Of a DNA stretch of 64,000 nucleotides, positions 1 to 8,152 are shown piece after piece. The notes beneath the pieces were generated by a model. It was not told where the DNA came from, ran no database searches, and saw only the letters and a program-made list of their open reading frames with translations. Within the stretch, counting starts at the first letter, position 1; each line of letters starts with the position of its first letter. Made by a program: the position numbers and the translations under genes. This DNA is from Prevotellaceae bacterium (GTDB taxonomy: Bacteria; Bacteroidota; Bacteroidia; Bacteroidales; UBA932), in contig JAIRNF010000056.1 in NCBI GenBank assembly GCA_031258195.1, positions 62,001 through 126,000 of the forward strand. Direction: 5' to 3'.

Positions 1-1
1 C

Positions 2-592
2 AAATTGCATATTGACGGCGATACGCTTGCCGCCGGAATCGAAGGTGACTTAACAACAGTTTTAGATGGACTTGTTCCTATTAAAGATAAGCTGAACGTC
101 ACGCTCGATCAGGTAAACACGCTACTATCCTCATTCAACAAAGTACTCAACGATAAATCGACAGAAAATCTAAATAAAGGTATCGAAAACTTCAGCAACA
201 TTACTGAAAGCTTAAACAGCATTGCAAAGGCTCTTGATGAATCGATAGAAGAAGAAAAAGGTACAATCTCTAAACTCCTTGGTAATGTGGAAGAATTTAC
301 CGATAATCTTAAAGGTAATAACGATAAGATTAATACAATTATAAGTAACCTTGTCGAAGTAAGCGATGGGCTGAGTGGGGCAAATTTTGGAGATCTTGCC
401 GATAACCTCAACGATATAATCCGTAAACTTAAAGAAGGAGAAGGCTCGCTGGGTAAGGCTCTTACTAACGACTCATTATATATTAATCTTGTCAATACAA
501 CAAACAGCTTAAATACATTGCTGAAAGATTTAAAAGAAAATCCGGGACGCTACGTTCAAATTTCTGTTTTCGGAAGAAAAAATAAGAACTAG
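2..592 (+). CDS. MCE/MlaD family lipid-transport protein, C-terminal part
   Basis: Partial gene: the frame is open to the left edge, so about 196 codons of the C-terminal part are visible. MCE/MlaD proteins are inner-membrane-anchored periplasmic proteins that form hexameric rings and move phospholipids between the membranes with an ABC transporter. What is visible is a long helical region rich in Asn, Leu, Ser and Lys with heptad-like spacing, as expected for the segment after the MCE beta domain. It ends in a basic motif (NPGRYVQISVFGRK) that I associate with Bacteroidota MCE proteins. The MCE domain and the membrane anchor lie outside the window. dnaA follows on the same strand after an AT-rich gap of 275 bases, with no clear hairpin between them. 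The family call rests on the C-terminal pattern only. Confidence 0.75.
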   Translation, partial: KLHIDGDTLAAGIEGDLTTVLDGLVPIKDKLNVTLDQVNTLLSSFNKVLNDKSTENLNKGIENFSNITESLNSIAKALDESIEEEKGTISKLLGNVEEFTDNLKGNNDKINTIISNLVEVSDGLSGANFGDLADNLNDIIRKLKEGEGSLGKALTNDSLYINLVNTTNSLNTLLKDLKENPGRYVQISVFGRKNKN

Positions 593-867
593 CTGTCTGT
601 ATTTTTCAGATAAAAAAGATAGCAGCTGAACTTACAAATTTAATGAGTTAACGTAAACTTCATATTATGAGGACTATCACATTTATTTTCTGATTATCAA
701 ACAAATAATCTGTTAATATTTTTTAACTTTTTTGATTTGTACAGATAATTAGTCAATTGAAAGAATATTGAATTTTGCAAGACTAAAAAAAATTTTTTTT
801 TACATTTTTTCTCTGCAATTTTGGTATTCAACTTATGCGTCAATTTTATTAAAAACTACTCAGGATT

Positions 868-2292
868 ATGGATAGACACACGGAGATTTGGGATAGTTGT
901 GTGAAAATCATAAAGGATATCGTACCTGAAACTACCTTCAAAACATGGTTTGAACCGATATCTCCTATTAAACTTCAGGATCGTATTCTTACCATTGAAG
1001 TGCCTACTCCATTTTTTTACGAGTATTTGGAAGAGCATTTTATCGACCTGCTTCGTAAAACGCTACGAAAAAATTTAGGTCCCGATGCAAAACTAGAGTA
1101 TAGCATAAAGGTTGTAGAAGGTACACCCACCATCAAGTATCCGCAACAAAACAGACCTGAATTAAAAAATAAGCCTGTATCTTACCCCAATATACAGGAA
1201 GAAGGACGAGTGATGAATCCATTTGCTATACCGGGACTAAAAAAGTTAGAGATAGATCCGCAGCTAAATCCGGACTATACATTTAATAACTTTGTTGAGA
1301 GCGAATGCAACAGGCTTGCACGTTCTGCAGGTTTAGCCATTGCACAAAATCCGGGAAAAACAGCATTCAACCCTCTTTTTATTTACGGAAATTCCGGGCT
1401 TGGAAAAACCCACCTTGCGCAAGCAATAGGCATTGAAACAAAAGAAAAACACCCAGATAAAATTGTACTGTACGTTAATGCAAATCGTTTTCAGACACAG
1501 TATGTAGATGCTCAAGTAAATAAAAATAAAGTGAACGATTTTCTACACTTCTACCAAATGATAGACGTGTTGATTATTGATGATGTTCACGATTTTGCAG
1601 GAAAAGAACGCACACAAAATACGTTTTTCCATATTTTTAATCACCTACACCAATCGAGCAAACAGCTGATTTTAACATCAGATAAACCGCCTGTTGAGCT
1701 ACAGGGTTTAGAGCAACGTCTGCTTTCTCGTTTTAAATGGGGACTATCGGCAGAGCTGCAAGCTCCCGATTTTAAAACCCGTGTAGATGTTCTAAAAAGA
1801 AAGATATACAACGACGGCATAGATATAGACGAACAAGTCTTAGAGTTTATTGCAACAAAAGTAACAACCAATATAAGAGAGCTTGAAGGCGCGCTTATTT
1901 CGTTGTTAGCCCAAGCAACTCTTAATAAAAAGGCTATTACTATAGAGCTTGCGGCCCAGATGACAGAGAAGCTGGTTTCTTCTGTTCAGAAAGAGGTATC
2001 TATTACCGAAATACAAAAAAGCGTTTGCAGTTACTTCGGTTTATCAACAGAAGCTATGACTTCTAAGACAAGAAAGCGCGAGATTGTACAAGCCCGGCAA
2101 ATTGCAATGTATTTCTGCCGTAGCTTAACTAAAACATCGCTGGCAAGCATAGGTGCGCAAATAGGAGGAAAAGATCACGCCACCGTATTGCACGCCTGTA
2201 AAACTGTTGAAGATCTGGTGGAAACAGACAAGCTCTTCCGTCAGCATGTTACCGAAATCGAAAAGAGGATACGCATTAACGCTAACCTATAA
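868..2292 (+). CDS. dnaA: chromosomal replication initiator DnaA
   Basis: 474 residues, the usual size. DnaA is the AAA+ ATPase that binds DnaA boxes and melts the replication origin. Domain I is at about 1-85, followed by a short variable linker and the AAA+ domain. That domain has Walker A GNSGLGKTH at about 174-182 and Walker B LIIDDVHDF near 235. The C-terminal DNA-binding domain carries the DnaA signature GGKDHATVLHACKTV at about 431-445. The ATG at 868 gives the conserved family N-terminus (HTEIWDSCVKIIKD). A perfect 15-bp hairpin follows the stop. The 275 bases upstream are very AT-rich, but I could not find a cluster of TTATNCACA boxes, so nothing here shows that the origin is local. 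Confidence 0.97.
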   Translation: MDRHTEIWDSCVKIIKDIVPETTFKTWFEPISPIKLQDRILTIEVPTPFFYEYLEEHFIDLLRKTLRKNLGPDAKLEYSIKVVEGTPTIKYPQQNRPELKNKPVSYPNIQEEGRVMNPFAIPGLKKLEIDPQLNPDYTFNNFVESECNRLARSAGLAIAQNPGKTAFNPLFIYGNSGLGKTHLAQAIGIETKEKHPDKIVLYVNANRFQTQYVDAQVNKNKVNDFLHFYQMIDVLIIDDVHDFAGKERTQNTFFHIFNHLHQSSKQLILTSDKPPVELQGLEQRLLSRFKWGLSAELQAPDFKTRVDVLKRKIYNDGIDIDEQVLEFIATKVTTNIRELEGALISLLAQATLNKKAITIELAAQMTEKLVSSVQKEVSITEIQKSVCSYFGLSTEAMTSKTRKREIVQARQIAMYFCRSLTKTSLASIGAQIGGKDHATVLHACKTVEDLVETDKLFRQHVTEIEKRIRINANL

Positions 2293-2308
2293 CATATACA
2301 GATTAAAG

Positions 2309-2341
2309 CTAAAAAAGCGCAACAATGTTGCGCTTTTTTAG
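2309..2341 (+). terminator. intrinsic terminator after dnaA
   Basis: Perfect 15-bp stem (2309-2323 with 2327-2341) and a 3-base AAT loop. The stem contains A6/T6 runs, so it carries its own T tract on the plus strand. It lies 17 bases after the dnaA stop and before the P-type ATPase promoter. Confidence 0.85.
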
Positions 2342-2384
2342 TTTACTCACTAATAGCCGTGATTTTTATAATACTTTTTATCTC

Positions 2385-2392
2385 TACATTTG
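2385..2392 (+). promoter_or_regulatory. -7 promoter element for the P-type ATPase
   Basis: TACATTTG matches the Bacteroidota -7 consensus TAnnTTTG, 25 bases before the ATG at 2418. A T-rich stretch near 2363 sits where the -33 element belongs but lacks the G. Confidence 0.45.
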
Positions 2393-2417
2393 CATAAGAC
2401 TTATAAAACATAATGCT

Positions 2418-4319
2418 ATGAAGCTCCTCTCCGATAAAAAATTCGTATTCCTACTGGTAATGGTTGCCATCGTTATCGGCTTAGAAGTACTATCGCTAAC
2501 AGGTATCAACATCCCCATGCCATATGCTCCGTTTATTTTTGCAGCCTTCATTCTTATTATAGGTTACGAAGTACTATGGAAAGGCGTAACAGCCTTGTTT
2601 ACGCTTACATTTAGCAGCATTAACCTGCTAATGCTGATTGCGGTTATCGGTGCTTTTTATTTAGAAGAATATCCCGAAGCCGCCGTAGTTATTGTACTGT
2701 ACGTTCTGGGTGAAAGGCTCGAAGATATCGGTCTTGAGAAAAGTAAATCGGCATTAGACGATCTGGTGTCAAAGTCGCCTAAAACCGCCATACTAAAAGG
2801 AACCGGACAAGAAACACCTATAGATCAAATACCTATTGGTAGCATTATACAAGTAAAACCCTACGAACAAATTCCTCTAGACGGCACTGTTATTGACGGA
2901 GAAACTACTGTTGACGAATCGACTATTACAGGAGAACCGCTGCCTAAAGATAAGCACAAAGGCGATGATGTTTTTGCAGGAACCAACAATAAATCGGGAT
3001 TCATAGAAGTCAGAACGGCTAAACTTGCAAACGATACCACTTTTTCTAAAATTATAGAGCTAACGTATAAAGCGCAAGCCAACAAATCGGAGAGCCAGCG
3101 CTTTATTCAGCAATTTGCAAAATACTACACACCTGCAATTATAATTATTGCCATACTCATTTTCGCAGTTCCTGTTTTTATCTTAAACCAAGACCTGAAC
3201 CATTGGTTACTGCAAGCCATTTCTCTACTTGTAATCTCATGCCCCTGCGCTTTAGTAATATCAACGCCTGTAGCAATATATGCGGCGTTAGGTAATGCAT
3301 CATCTAAGGGTATTTTGGTAAAAGGCGGAAAGTATATTGAAGCAATAGCAAAAATAAAAGCCCTATGCCTAGATAAAACTCGCACTATTACATACGGAAA
3401 TCCGATTGTATCGGATATCTATCCGCTCAACGGAACAAGCGGAGAGGAGCTGCTGGCGTGCGGGGCTGGCGCAGAGCTATTTTCCGAGCATCCGTTGGCA
3501 CAAGCCATAGTAGATGCCGCAAAAAAAGAAGGATTTGAGCCACACACCGTAGAAAAGTTTCAGAGCATCGCAGGAAAAGGCGCTACGGCTAAATGTCTTG
3601 TATGCGAAGACGAAACTATACTCATCGGAAAAATGGCTTTTATAAAAGAGTCGCAACCCGTAACAAAAGAGGAAGAAGAGCTGGTAGAGAAGCTATCGAA
3701 GGAAGGAAAGACCAGCGTAGTAGCCAGCTTTGGTAAAGGAGTTGCCGGTATTATCGCCCTGTCTGATGAAGTAAAACCCGATAGCGCAGATGCTATCAGA
3801 GAGCTAAAAAATATGGGTATAGAACCGATTATGCTTACAGGGGACAGCAAGCTCGCAGCCCAATACACAGCATCGGAAGTTGGAATTAAGGAGGTATATG
3901 GCGGACTTATGCCCGATGATAAGGCTTCTTTCGTAGCTAATGCGCTTAAGCAGTATAAATATGTTGCAATGGTTGGCGATGGCGTAAACGATGCCCCTGC
4001 TCTTGCCCAATCTATCGTTGGTATTGCTATGGGAGCAGTAGGAAGCGATACTGCTATAGAAGTTGCCAATATTGCGCTAATGAATGACAGGCTCTCGCTT
4101 ATACCCTACTTAATTCGCCTAAGCAAGGCTACTACCAGAACAATTAAAGTAAATACGATAGGTGCTATTGCAGTAAAGCTGATATTTATCTGTCTGGCGC
4201 TAATGGGCTATGCCAACTTATTGTTAGCCATTACCGCTGATGTTGGTATTACCATTATTGTTATACTAATCAGCCTGCGATTATTAAGCTTTGGCAAGAA
4301 GAAAAAAGAAAAGGCTTAA
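2418..4319 (+). CDS. heavy-metal P1B-type ATPase (Zn/Cd class), altered phosphorylation motif
   Basis: 633 residues from the ATG at 2418. The frame is open back to 2325, but that start would lie inside the dnaA terminator. The family exports Zn2+, Cd2+ or similar ions across the inner membrane. Visible motifs are the actuator TGEP (171-174), the CPC membrane metal site (275-277), HP (358-359, SEHPLAQ), MLTGDS and GDGVNDAPA (from 520). A Lys in the penultimate helix and ADVGIT in the last one are typical of the Zn/Cd subgroup. There is no N-terminal CxxC metal-binding domain. The phosphorylation loop reads DKTRT at 319-323 instead of the near-invariant DKTGT, because the codon at 3381-3383 is CGC. 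The Asp remains, but the change probably impairs activity. The stop faces the methyltransferase stop one base away. Confidence 0.9.
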   Translation: MKLLSDKKFVFLLVMVAIVIGLEVLSLTGINIPMPYAPFIFAAFILIIGYEVLWKGVTALFTLTFSSINLLMLIAVIGAFYLEEYPEAAVVIVLYVLGERLEDIGLEKSKSALDDLVSKSPKTAILKGTGQETPIDQIPIGSIIQVKPYEQIPLDGTVIDGETTVDESTITGEPLPKDKHKGDDVFAGTNNKSGFIEVRTAKLANDTTFSKIIELTYKAQANKSESQRFIQQFAKYYTPAIIIIAILIFAVPVFILNQDLNHWLLQAISLLVISCPCALVISTPVAIYAALGNASSKGILVKGGKYIEAIAKIKALCLDKTRTITYGNPIVSDIYPLNGTSGEELLACGAGAELFSEHPLAQAIVDAAKKEGFEPHTVEKFQSIAGKGATAKCLVCEDETILIGKMAFIKESQPVTKEEEELVEKLSKEGKTSVVASFGKGVAGIIALSDEVKPDSADAIRELKNMGIEPIMLTGDSKLAAQYTASEVGIKEVYGGLMPDDKASFVANALKQYKYVAMVGDGVNDAPALAQSIVGIAMGAVGSDTAIEVANIALMNDRLSLIPYLIRLSKATTRTIKVNTIGAIAVKLIFICLALMGYANLLLAITADVGITIIVILISLRLLSFGKKKKEKA

Positions 4320-4320
4320 G

Positions 4321-5085
4321 CTATTTTCTAACTACATATATAATTTCCTCTACAGGCAGCGCATATCGCTTTTGCTCTTCGGGAGACAAGGTCTTTACAA
4401 AGTCGTTTTCTTCGACCTTAAATCCTCCTTTTTGTAGCCGTTGAGCGTAGTCTTTACCGTACTCTCTCAGATGGTCGTGCTGCCCGAAGCGTTTCATGCG
4501 CTCCTTTGGGTCGATAATGGTGTCATCCTCGTAAGTTATTTCGCGGCTATAGTTGATTGGCGATTGCAGAATACCCCATCCGTCGGGCTTTAGTACACGG
4601 TGCAGCTCTTGCATTGCTCTAATATCATCTTCGACATGCTCTAGCGTATGGTTGCAGAATATTACATCGAACGAACTATCGGGAAAAGGAATATCCAGAA
4701 CATCCATTTTTACCTTTGCCAAAGGCGATTCTAGGTCGGCTGTAATATGCTGATCGCCCAGCTGCTTCTCAAAACGCTTAATAAAGCAATATTCCGGCGC
4801 TACATGCAGCATTCGGGGTTTAGAGGTATAGAAGTCTGTGCGGCTTTTCAAATACAGCTGTATTAACCGATGCCGCTCTAGCGAAAGGCAATTCGGACAA
4901 AGAGCATTCTCTCTGGGATAAACATAGCCATATGGCATAAACTTACGATAATGTTTACCGCATACGGTACACTCAACTTTATTTCCCAAATAGAATATGC
5001 TTGAAATACAAGTGCTAAACCGCGCAACCCGCTGAAGATACTTGCGAGGAACTTTTTGTAGAAAAAATCGAATAATATATTTCAT
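4321..5085 (-). CDS. class I SAM-dependent methyltransferase with N-terminal zinc knuckle
   Basis: 254 residues. A basic N-terminal helix is followed by a likely zinc site made of CTVCGKHY (about 39-46) and CPNCLSLERHR (about 64-74). A Rossmann methyltransferase core follows: the motif around DVLDIPFPDSSFDVIFCNH, then LEHVEDD and the post-I segment LHRVLKPDGWGILQSP. This is the Methyltransf_11 arrangement. Similar proteins in Bacteroidota occur near glycan genes, but no such genes are beside this one, so the substrate is unknown. The gene is tail-to-tail with the P-type ATPase, one base between the stops. Confidence 0.8.
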   Translation of the reverse strand: MKYIIRFFLQKVPRKYLQRVARFSTCISSIFYLGNKVECTVCGKHYRKFMPYGYVYPRENALCPNCLSLERHRLIQLYLKSRTDFYTSKPRMLHVAPEYCFIKRFEKQLGDQHITADLESPLAKVKMDVLDIPFPDSSFDVIFCNHTLEHVEDDIRAMQELHRVLKPDGWGILQSPINYSREITYEDDTIIDPKERMKRFGQHDHLREYGKDYAQRLQKGGFKVEENDFVKTLSPEEQKRYALPVEEIIYVVRK

Positions 5086-5167
5086 AGCTACTTTTTAGCG
5101 GCTTAAAGTTATGAAAAAGAAAGATAGCCATACCAATTTACCTTAAAACAATCCGGCTATAGTATGC

Positions 5168-5200
5168 AAGATGGCTACCTAATAAATAGGTAGCCATCTT
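5168..5200. terminator. perfect 14-bp hairpin between the sigma/anti-sigma operon and the methyltransferase
   Basis: Arms 5168-5181 and 5187-5200 with a 5-base loop (ATAAA). It follows the anti-sigma gene on the minus strand and precedes the methyltransferase. No clean T tract follows on the minus strand, so it could be a terminator or an mRNA end-stabilising hairpin. Confidence 0.55.
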
Positions 5201-5273
5201 TCTCACATCAAAATTTAATCTTACTACTCACCTTTTTGGCAAAACAACACGCTTACTACATATAAATAAGTAA

Positions 5274-6611
5274 TTAAAGGTTATATTTAAGTCCTACGTT
5301 AATACCGAACGTTAAATTCTTATCTGTTCGTATGCTTTTAGGCTGATCGTTATCAAAATAGTATGATAGACGTGGCGCTAAAAATAGGCTAAAGTTTTTA
5401 CTAAGATAGTAGCTTGCACCAATCGATGCATTTAATGAGAATTGCACCCCGTTAATACTTTCACTCCAGTTCAAAGTTGTAACTTCTCCTACTACTTCTT
5501 GTACCGTTTCTTTATACTTAGCCCGAATTCCTTTTTCTATCATCGCACCGCCGGAAGCGTATAGATTCCATCTAGAGTCTCCTCTAAATGCAAATACCGT
5601 TACATTTACAGGAATACCTATATAGTGCAAGTGTTGCTTAAGCTCTAGGTTAGAAAACTGCTCTACTCCATCATATTTCGTATATAAGTAGGTATAAGTT
5701 ATACCACCCTCAACAGAGAGCCTATTGCCTATCCGCTTACCAATAGAAAATGATAGCGACATTTCGGGAAAATGTTTTCCTTCACCATATTTATCAGAAA
5801 CCGCCTGCCCTACAATGCCAGCTCCTTCATACGAAGAGCCAACGGATGATCTCATTAATGCCGGAATTTCCACATTATTCTCACTACCCTTTCCATTTGC
5901 ACTTCCTCCGTATGCAGCAGTCAAGGTCCAATTCTTCTTTTCGTTTTTCTTTAGCAGTTCATCTTCAAAATCAAAAAAGTCTATCCATTGGGTCGGCTGT
6001 TCCTTTACCCGCTCCGGTTGCTTGCTTTCGGCCTCTGCTACTACATATTCTTGAGCGACCTTAACCTCCTGCTCCGGCTGAACATCAGCGGCAACAATAC
6101 CTTCTGTTGTTTGCTCTGTAGTGATTTTTTCTTTAGAAGTATCTTCTGCCAGTAGGTGCTGCCTAGGCTCGTCCGAAGTAGCAGCCTGATCTTCAACATA
6201 TGCAGCATAAGTCTTTCTAGACCCATGTTCTGCTATTTTTACTTCATCCGCTACAAAACTCTTACTATTTTCTGAACTAGCTGAATTGCTTTGCTCTTGA
6301 GGCGAAGCTGTATTGGCAGCTGTGGCTTTATCATTCTGATCGTTAACGATTGTATTCGTACTCTCTCCCTGTAATGGATGATCTACAGGAAATTGCTCTT
6401 CCGATGGGGAGAGAATAAACAGCAACGCAACTACGGCAGCCGATACCGCAGAGAAGACCATCCATAACCTCAACTTTTTATTACCTCCGAGCTGCTTCTT
6501 AATGCTATTCCAATCGCCGCTATCAACGGGAATTTCATGATCTTTCAATTTTTGTTGAAAGAGGTCTGCTAAAGGGTCTTTAATATTATTAGGATTAATT
6601 TTATATGACAT
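5274..6611 (-). CDS. inner-membrane-anchored anti-sigma factor fused to an outer-membrane beta-barrel (Dma-like)
   Basis: 445 residues in three parts. Residues 1-47 are cytosolic and charged (family pattern DPLADLFQQKLKDHE, then WNSIKKQL). One membrane helix is at about 48-68 (MVFSAVSAAVVALLFILS). Residues about 70-225 are a low-complexity Glu/Gln/Ser/Thr/Ala linker, and about 226-445 form alternating strands like a small porin-type barrel, with the last strand ending in NLTFGINVGLKYNL. This layout matches the dual membrane-spanning anti-sigma factors (Dma) described in Bacteroides thetaiotaomicron, where a cytosolic segment holds an ECF sigma factor and the barrel senses the outer membrane. 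The start overlaps the end of the sigma factor gene by 11 bases, which supports co-expression. The signal sensed is unknown. Confidence 0.75.
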   Translation of the reverse strand: MSYKINPNNIKDPLADLFQQKLKDHEIPVDSGDWNSIKKQLGGNKKLRLWMVFSAVSAAVVALLFILSPSEEQFPVDHPLQGESTNTIVNDQNDKATAANTASPQEQSNSASSENSKSFVADEVKIAEHGSRKTYAAYVEDQAATSDEPRQHLLAEDTSKEKITTEQTTEGIVAADVQPEQEVKVAQEYVVAEAESKQPERVKEQPTQWIDFFDFEDELLKKNEKKNWTLTAAYGGSANGKGSENNVEIPALMRSSVGSSYEGAGIVGQAVSDKYGEGKHFPEMSLSFSIGKRIGNRLSVEGGITYTYLYTKYDGVEQFSNLELKQHLHYIGIPVNVTVFAFRGDSRWNLYASGGAMIEKGIRAKYKETVQEVVGEVTTLNWSESINGVQFSLNASIGASYYLSKNFSLFLAPRLSYYFDNDQPKSIRTDKNLTFGINVGLKYNL

Positions 6612-7173
6612 ATTTTATGTTAATTCTTGCCGGTTCTATTGTATTTAAGTACGTCACGCTCTTTTGTAGAATCTGCCGTGCTCTATAATATTGTGAACGT
6701 GACGTACTTTCTTGTATATTCAACATTCGTGCTATTTCCGCGTGCGAATAACCTTCAACAACGTGTAGGTTAAATATAACTCTAAAGCCATCGGGAAGCC
6801 GAGCAACACATGCCAATAAATCATCGGCAGAAAGCTGCTCGAATGCCGATATGTTGATATCTTCAATGCTATCAACATATTCCTCTATATCTACGCTAAA
6901 CCTTAAGGCGTTATTAGCTCTTAAAAACTCTAACGCAGTAGTAACAAAGATCTTTCTTATCCAACCTGCTAAAGAACCTGTTCCTGTATATGTATTGATT
7001 TTGGTAAATATCTTAATAAATCCATCGTGCAACAAATCGCGCGCATTCTCCCTATTGCCTGTGTAGCGCATACACAAACTCAACATAGCAGGAGCGTATC
7101 GCTCATATAACTGCTTTTGAGCCCACGACTCGCCATTTTCGCACCCTTTAATTAGCTGCTGCTCTTTCATCAA
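6601..7173 (-). CDS. ECF-type RNA polymerase sigma-70 factor
   Basis: 190 residues. Region 2 is at about 25-90 (NRENARDLLHDGFIKIF, the core-binding and -10-recognition part). Region 4 is at about 125-175 (GFRVIFNLHVVEGYSHAEIARML, a helix-turn-helix, then STSRSQYYRARQIL). There is no region 1 or 3, as expected for extracytoplasmic-function sigma factors. It is the first gene of a two-gene operon with the membrane-spanning anti-sigma factor, whose start overlaps its end, and is very probably its partner. The intergenic region upstream holds a likely promoter but no clean TAnnTTTG, so autoregulation from an ECF-specific promoter is possible but unproven. Confidence 0.9.
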   Translation of the reverse strand: MMKEQQLIKGCENGESWAQKQLYERYAPAMLSLCMRYTGNRENARDLLHDGFIKIFTKINTYTGTGSLAGWIRKIFVTTALEFLRANNALRFSVDIEEYVDSIEDINISAFEQLSADDLLACVARLPDGFRVIFNLHVVEGYSHAEIARMLNIQESTSRSQYYRARQILQKSVTYLNTIEPARINIKYVI

Positions 7174-7544
7174 TACTTTCTACTATTATAGATGCAAGTT
7201 ATGCATAAAACGCTGCATGTATCCCAACTTTTTTATAGATATTTTGCAAATAATCATCTATATAACTAGTTATCAAAAGGTTAATTTGTCATTTTTTAAT
7301 TCCTACTTCATCTCCAAAACAAAACCAACCTAGCTAATTCACTTCCGATATTTCGTCATTTCACACAAAGTGAGAAATTCCTTGAAGACCAAACCAAGAA
7401 TGGTCTAAATATGATACTTGATTGATGTTGCCACGAGAAAGATTTTCACTTCGTTCGAAATGATAAAAATAATGTACTACCGCTATTGGCTTTCTGCTTT
7501 TAATTTAAAAACAATCGGATAATAGGTAACTACTATTTATTTAC
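7174..7544. repeat. intergenic region with a degenerate copy of the palindromic repeat
   Basis: 371 bases with no gene that I recognise. A worn copy of the GTCATTTCGA-type palindrome occupies about 7353-7463: the left arm begins CGTCATTTCACACAAAGTG, the right arm ends TTCACTTCGTTCGAAATGA. The middle is unrelated to the other copies. The rest is AT-rich. Confidence 0.55.
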
Positions 7545-8009
7545 TTAACTGATTGCATCATGAATTACTAAATGATCTTGATCCGTCATTTTCTCACAGT
7601 AATGACATTGTAGCAACACATCTTTTTTAGACAGAACTGTAAACTTTGTCTTTACCTTCTCTTTATTCGTAACGCACTGGGGGTTTACGCATTTTACAAG
7701 CCCTTCGATATAATCGGGCAGCTCTACAATTTTTTTCTCTACCACCTCGTAATCGCGTATAACGTTAAGCTTGGCTTGAGGAGCCACTAACGCAATACGG
7801 TTAATTTCTGCCGTTTCGAAAAAACGATCAGAAATTTTGACAATGGCTTTACTCCCCATACGTTTACTTTCTAAATTCATCCCGAAAGTTGTTTGGCTAG
7901 TACAATTCTTTAAGCCCAGTATTTCTACCACTTTAAATAAAGAGGTAGAAGGGATATGGTCTATTACCGTTCCGTTTTTGAGGGCGCTTACTTTCAGTTC
8001 TTTTTCCAT
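7545..8009 (-). CDS. pyrI: aspartate carbamoyltransferase regulatory subunit
   Basis: 154 residues, full length. PyrI binds the allosteric nucleotides that control aspartate transcarbamoylase, the first committed step of pyrimidine synthesis. The N-terminal allosteric domain contains NGTVIDHIPSTSLFKVVEIL. The C-terminal zinc domain has the four expected cysteines as Cx4C (CVNPQC) and Cx2C (CHYC), which hold the contact to the catalytic subunit. pyrB, normally directly upstream, is absent: the upstream neighbour is an amidohydrolase whose sequence is not a carbamoyltransferase. The catalytic gene must be elsewhere if the complex is made. Confidence 0.95.
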   Translation of the reverse strand: MEKELKVSALKNGTVIDHIPSTSLFKVVEILGLKNCTSQTTFGMNLESKRMGSKAIVKISDRFFETAEINRIALVAPQAKLNVIRDYEVVEKKIVELPDYIEGLVKCVNPQCVTNKEKVKTKFTVLSKKDVLLQCHYCEKMTDQDHLVIHDAIS

Positions 8010-8044
8010 ATACCAATACTTTTATTATTACGACTCGAGTATAA

Positions 8045-8052
8045 CAAAGGTA
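8045..8052 (-). promoter_or_regulatory. -7 promoter element for pyrI
   Basis: On the minus strand this reads TACCTTTG, matching TAnnTTTG, 36 bases before the pyrI ATG. No good -33 TTTG was seen at 19-21 bases, so support is partial. Confidence 0.4.
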
Positions 8053-8081
8053 GCTGTTTTTACTAAGCGTGTTTAAATTTT

Positions 8082-8118
8082 TTTTCGTCATTTCTCGCTT
8101 CGCTCGAAATGACGAAAA
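8082..8118. repeat. short palindromic repeat, GTCATTTC family
   Basis: Perfect 13-bp arms (8082-8094 and 8106-8118) around an 11-base loop. The arms are related to the longer elements at 14315, 22847 and 27248. It lies between the amidohydrolase end and pyrI on the minus strand and could also terminate the amidohydrolase transcript. Confidence 0.7.
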
Positions 8119-8152
8119 GAATAGCGGTATTTTATACTCTGGTAGGATGATG

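Noticed and set aside
109-495. Minus-strand open frame inside the MCE gene
   Set aside because: Shadow of the plus-strand gene; composition rich in Leu/Ser as expected for an antisense reading.
593-867. Possible replication origin beside dnaA
   Set aside because: The region is AT-rich but I found no cluster of DnaA boxes, and origins of Bacteroidota are often far from dnaA.
2325-2417. Start of the P-type ATPase at 2325
   Set aside because: This would lie inside the dnaA terminator and before the -7 element; the ATG at 2418 gives a normal protein.
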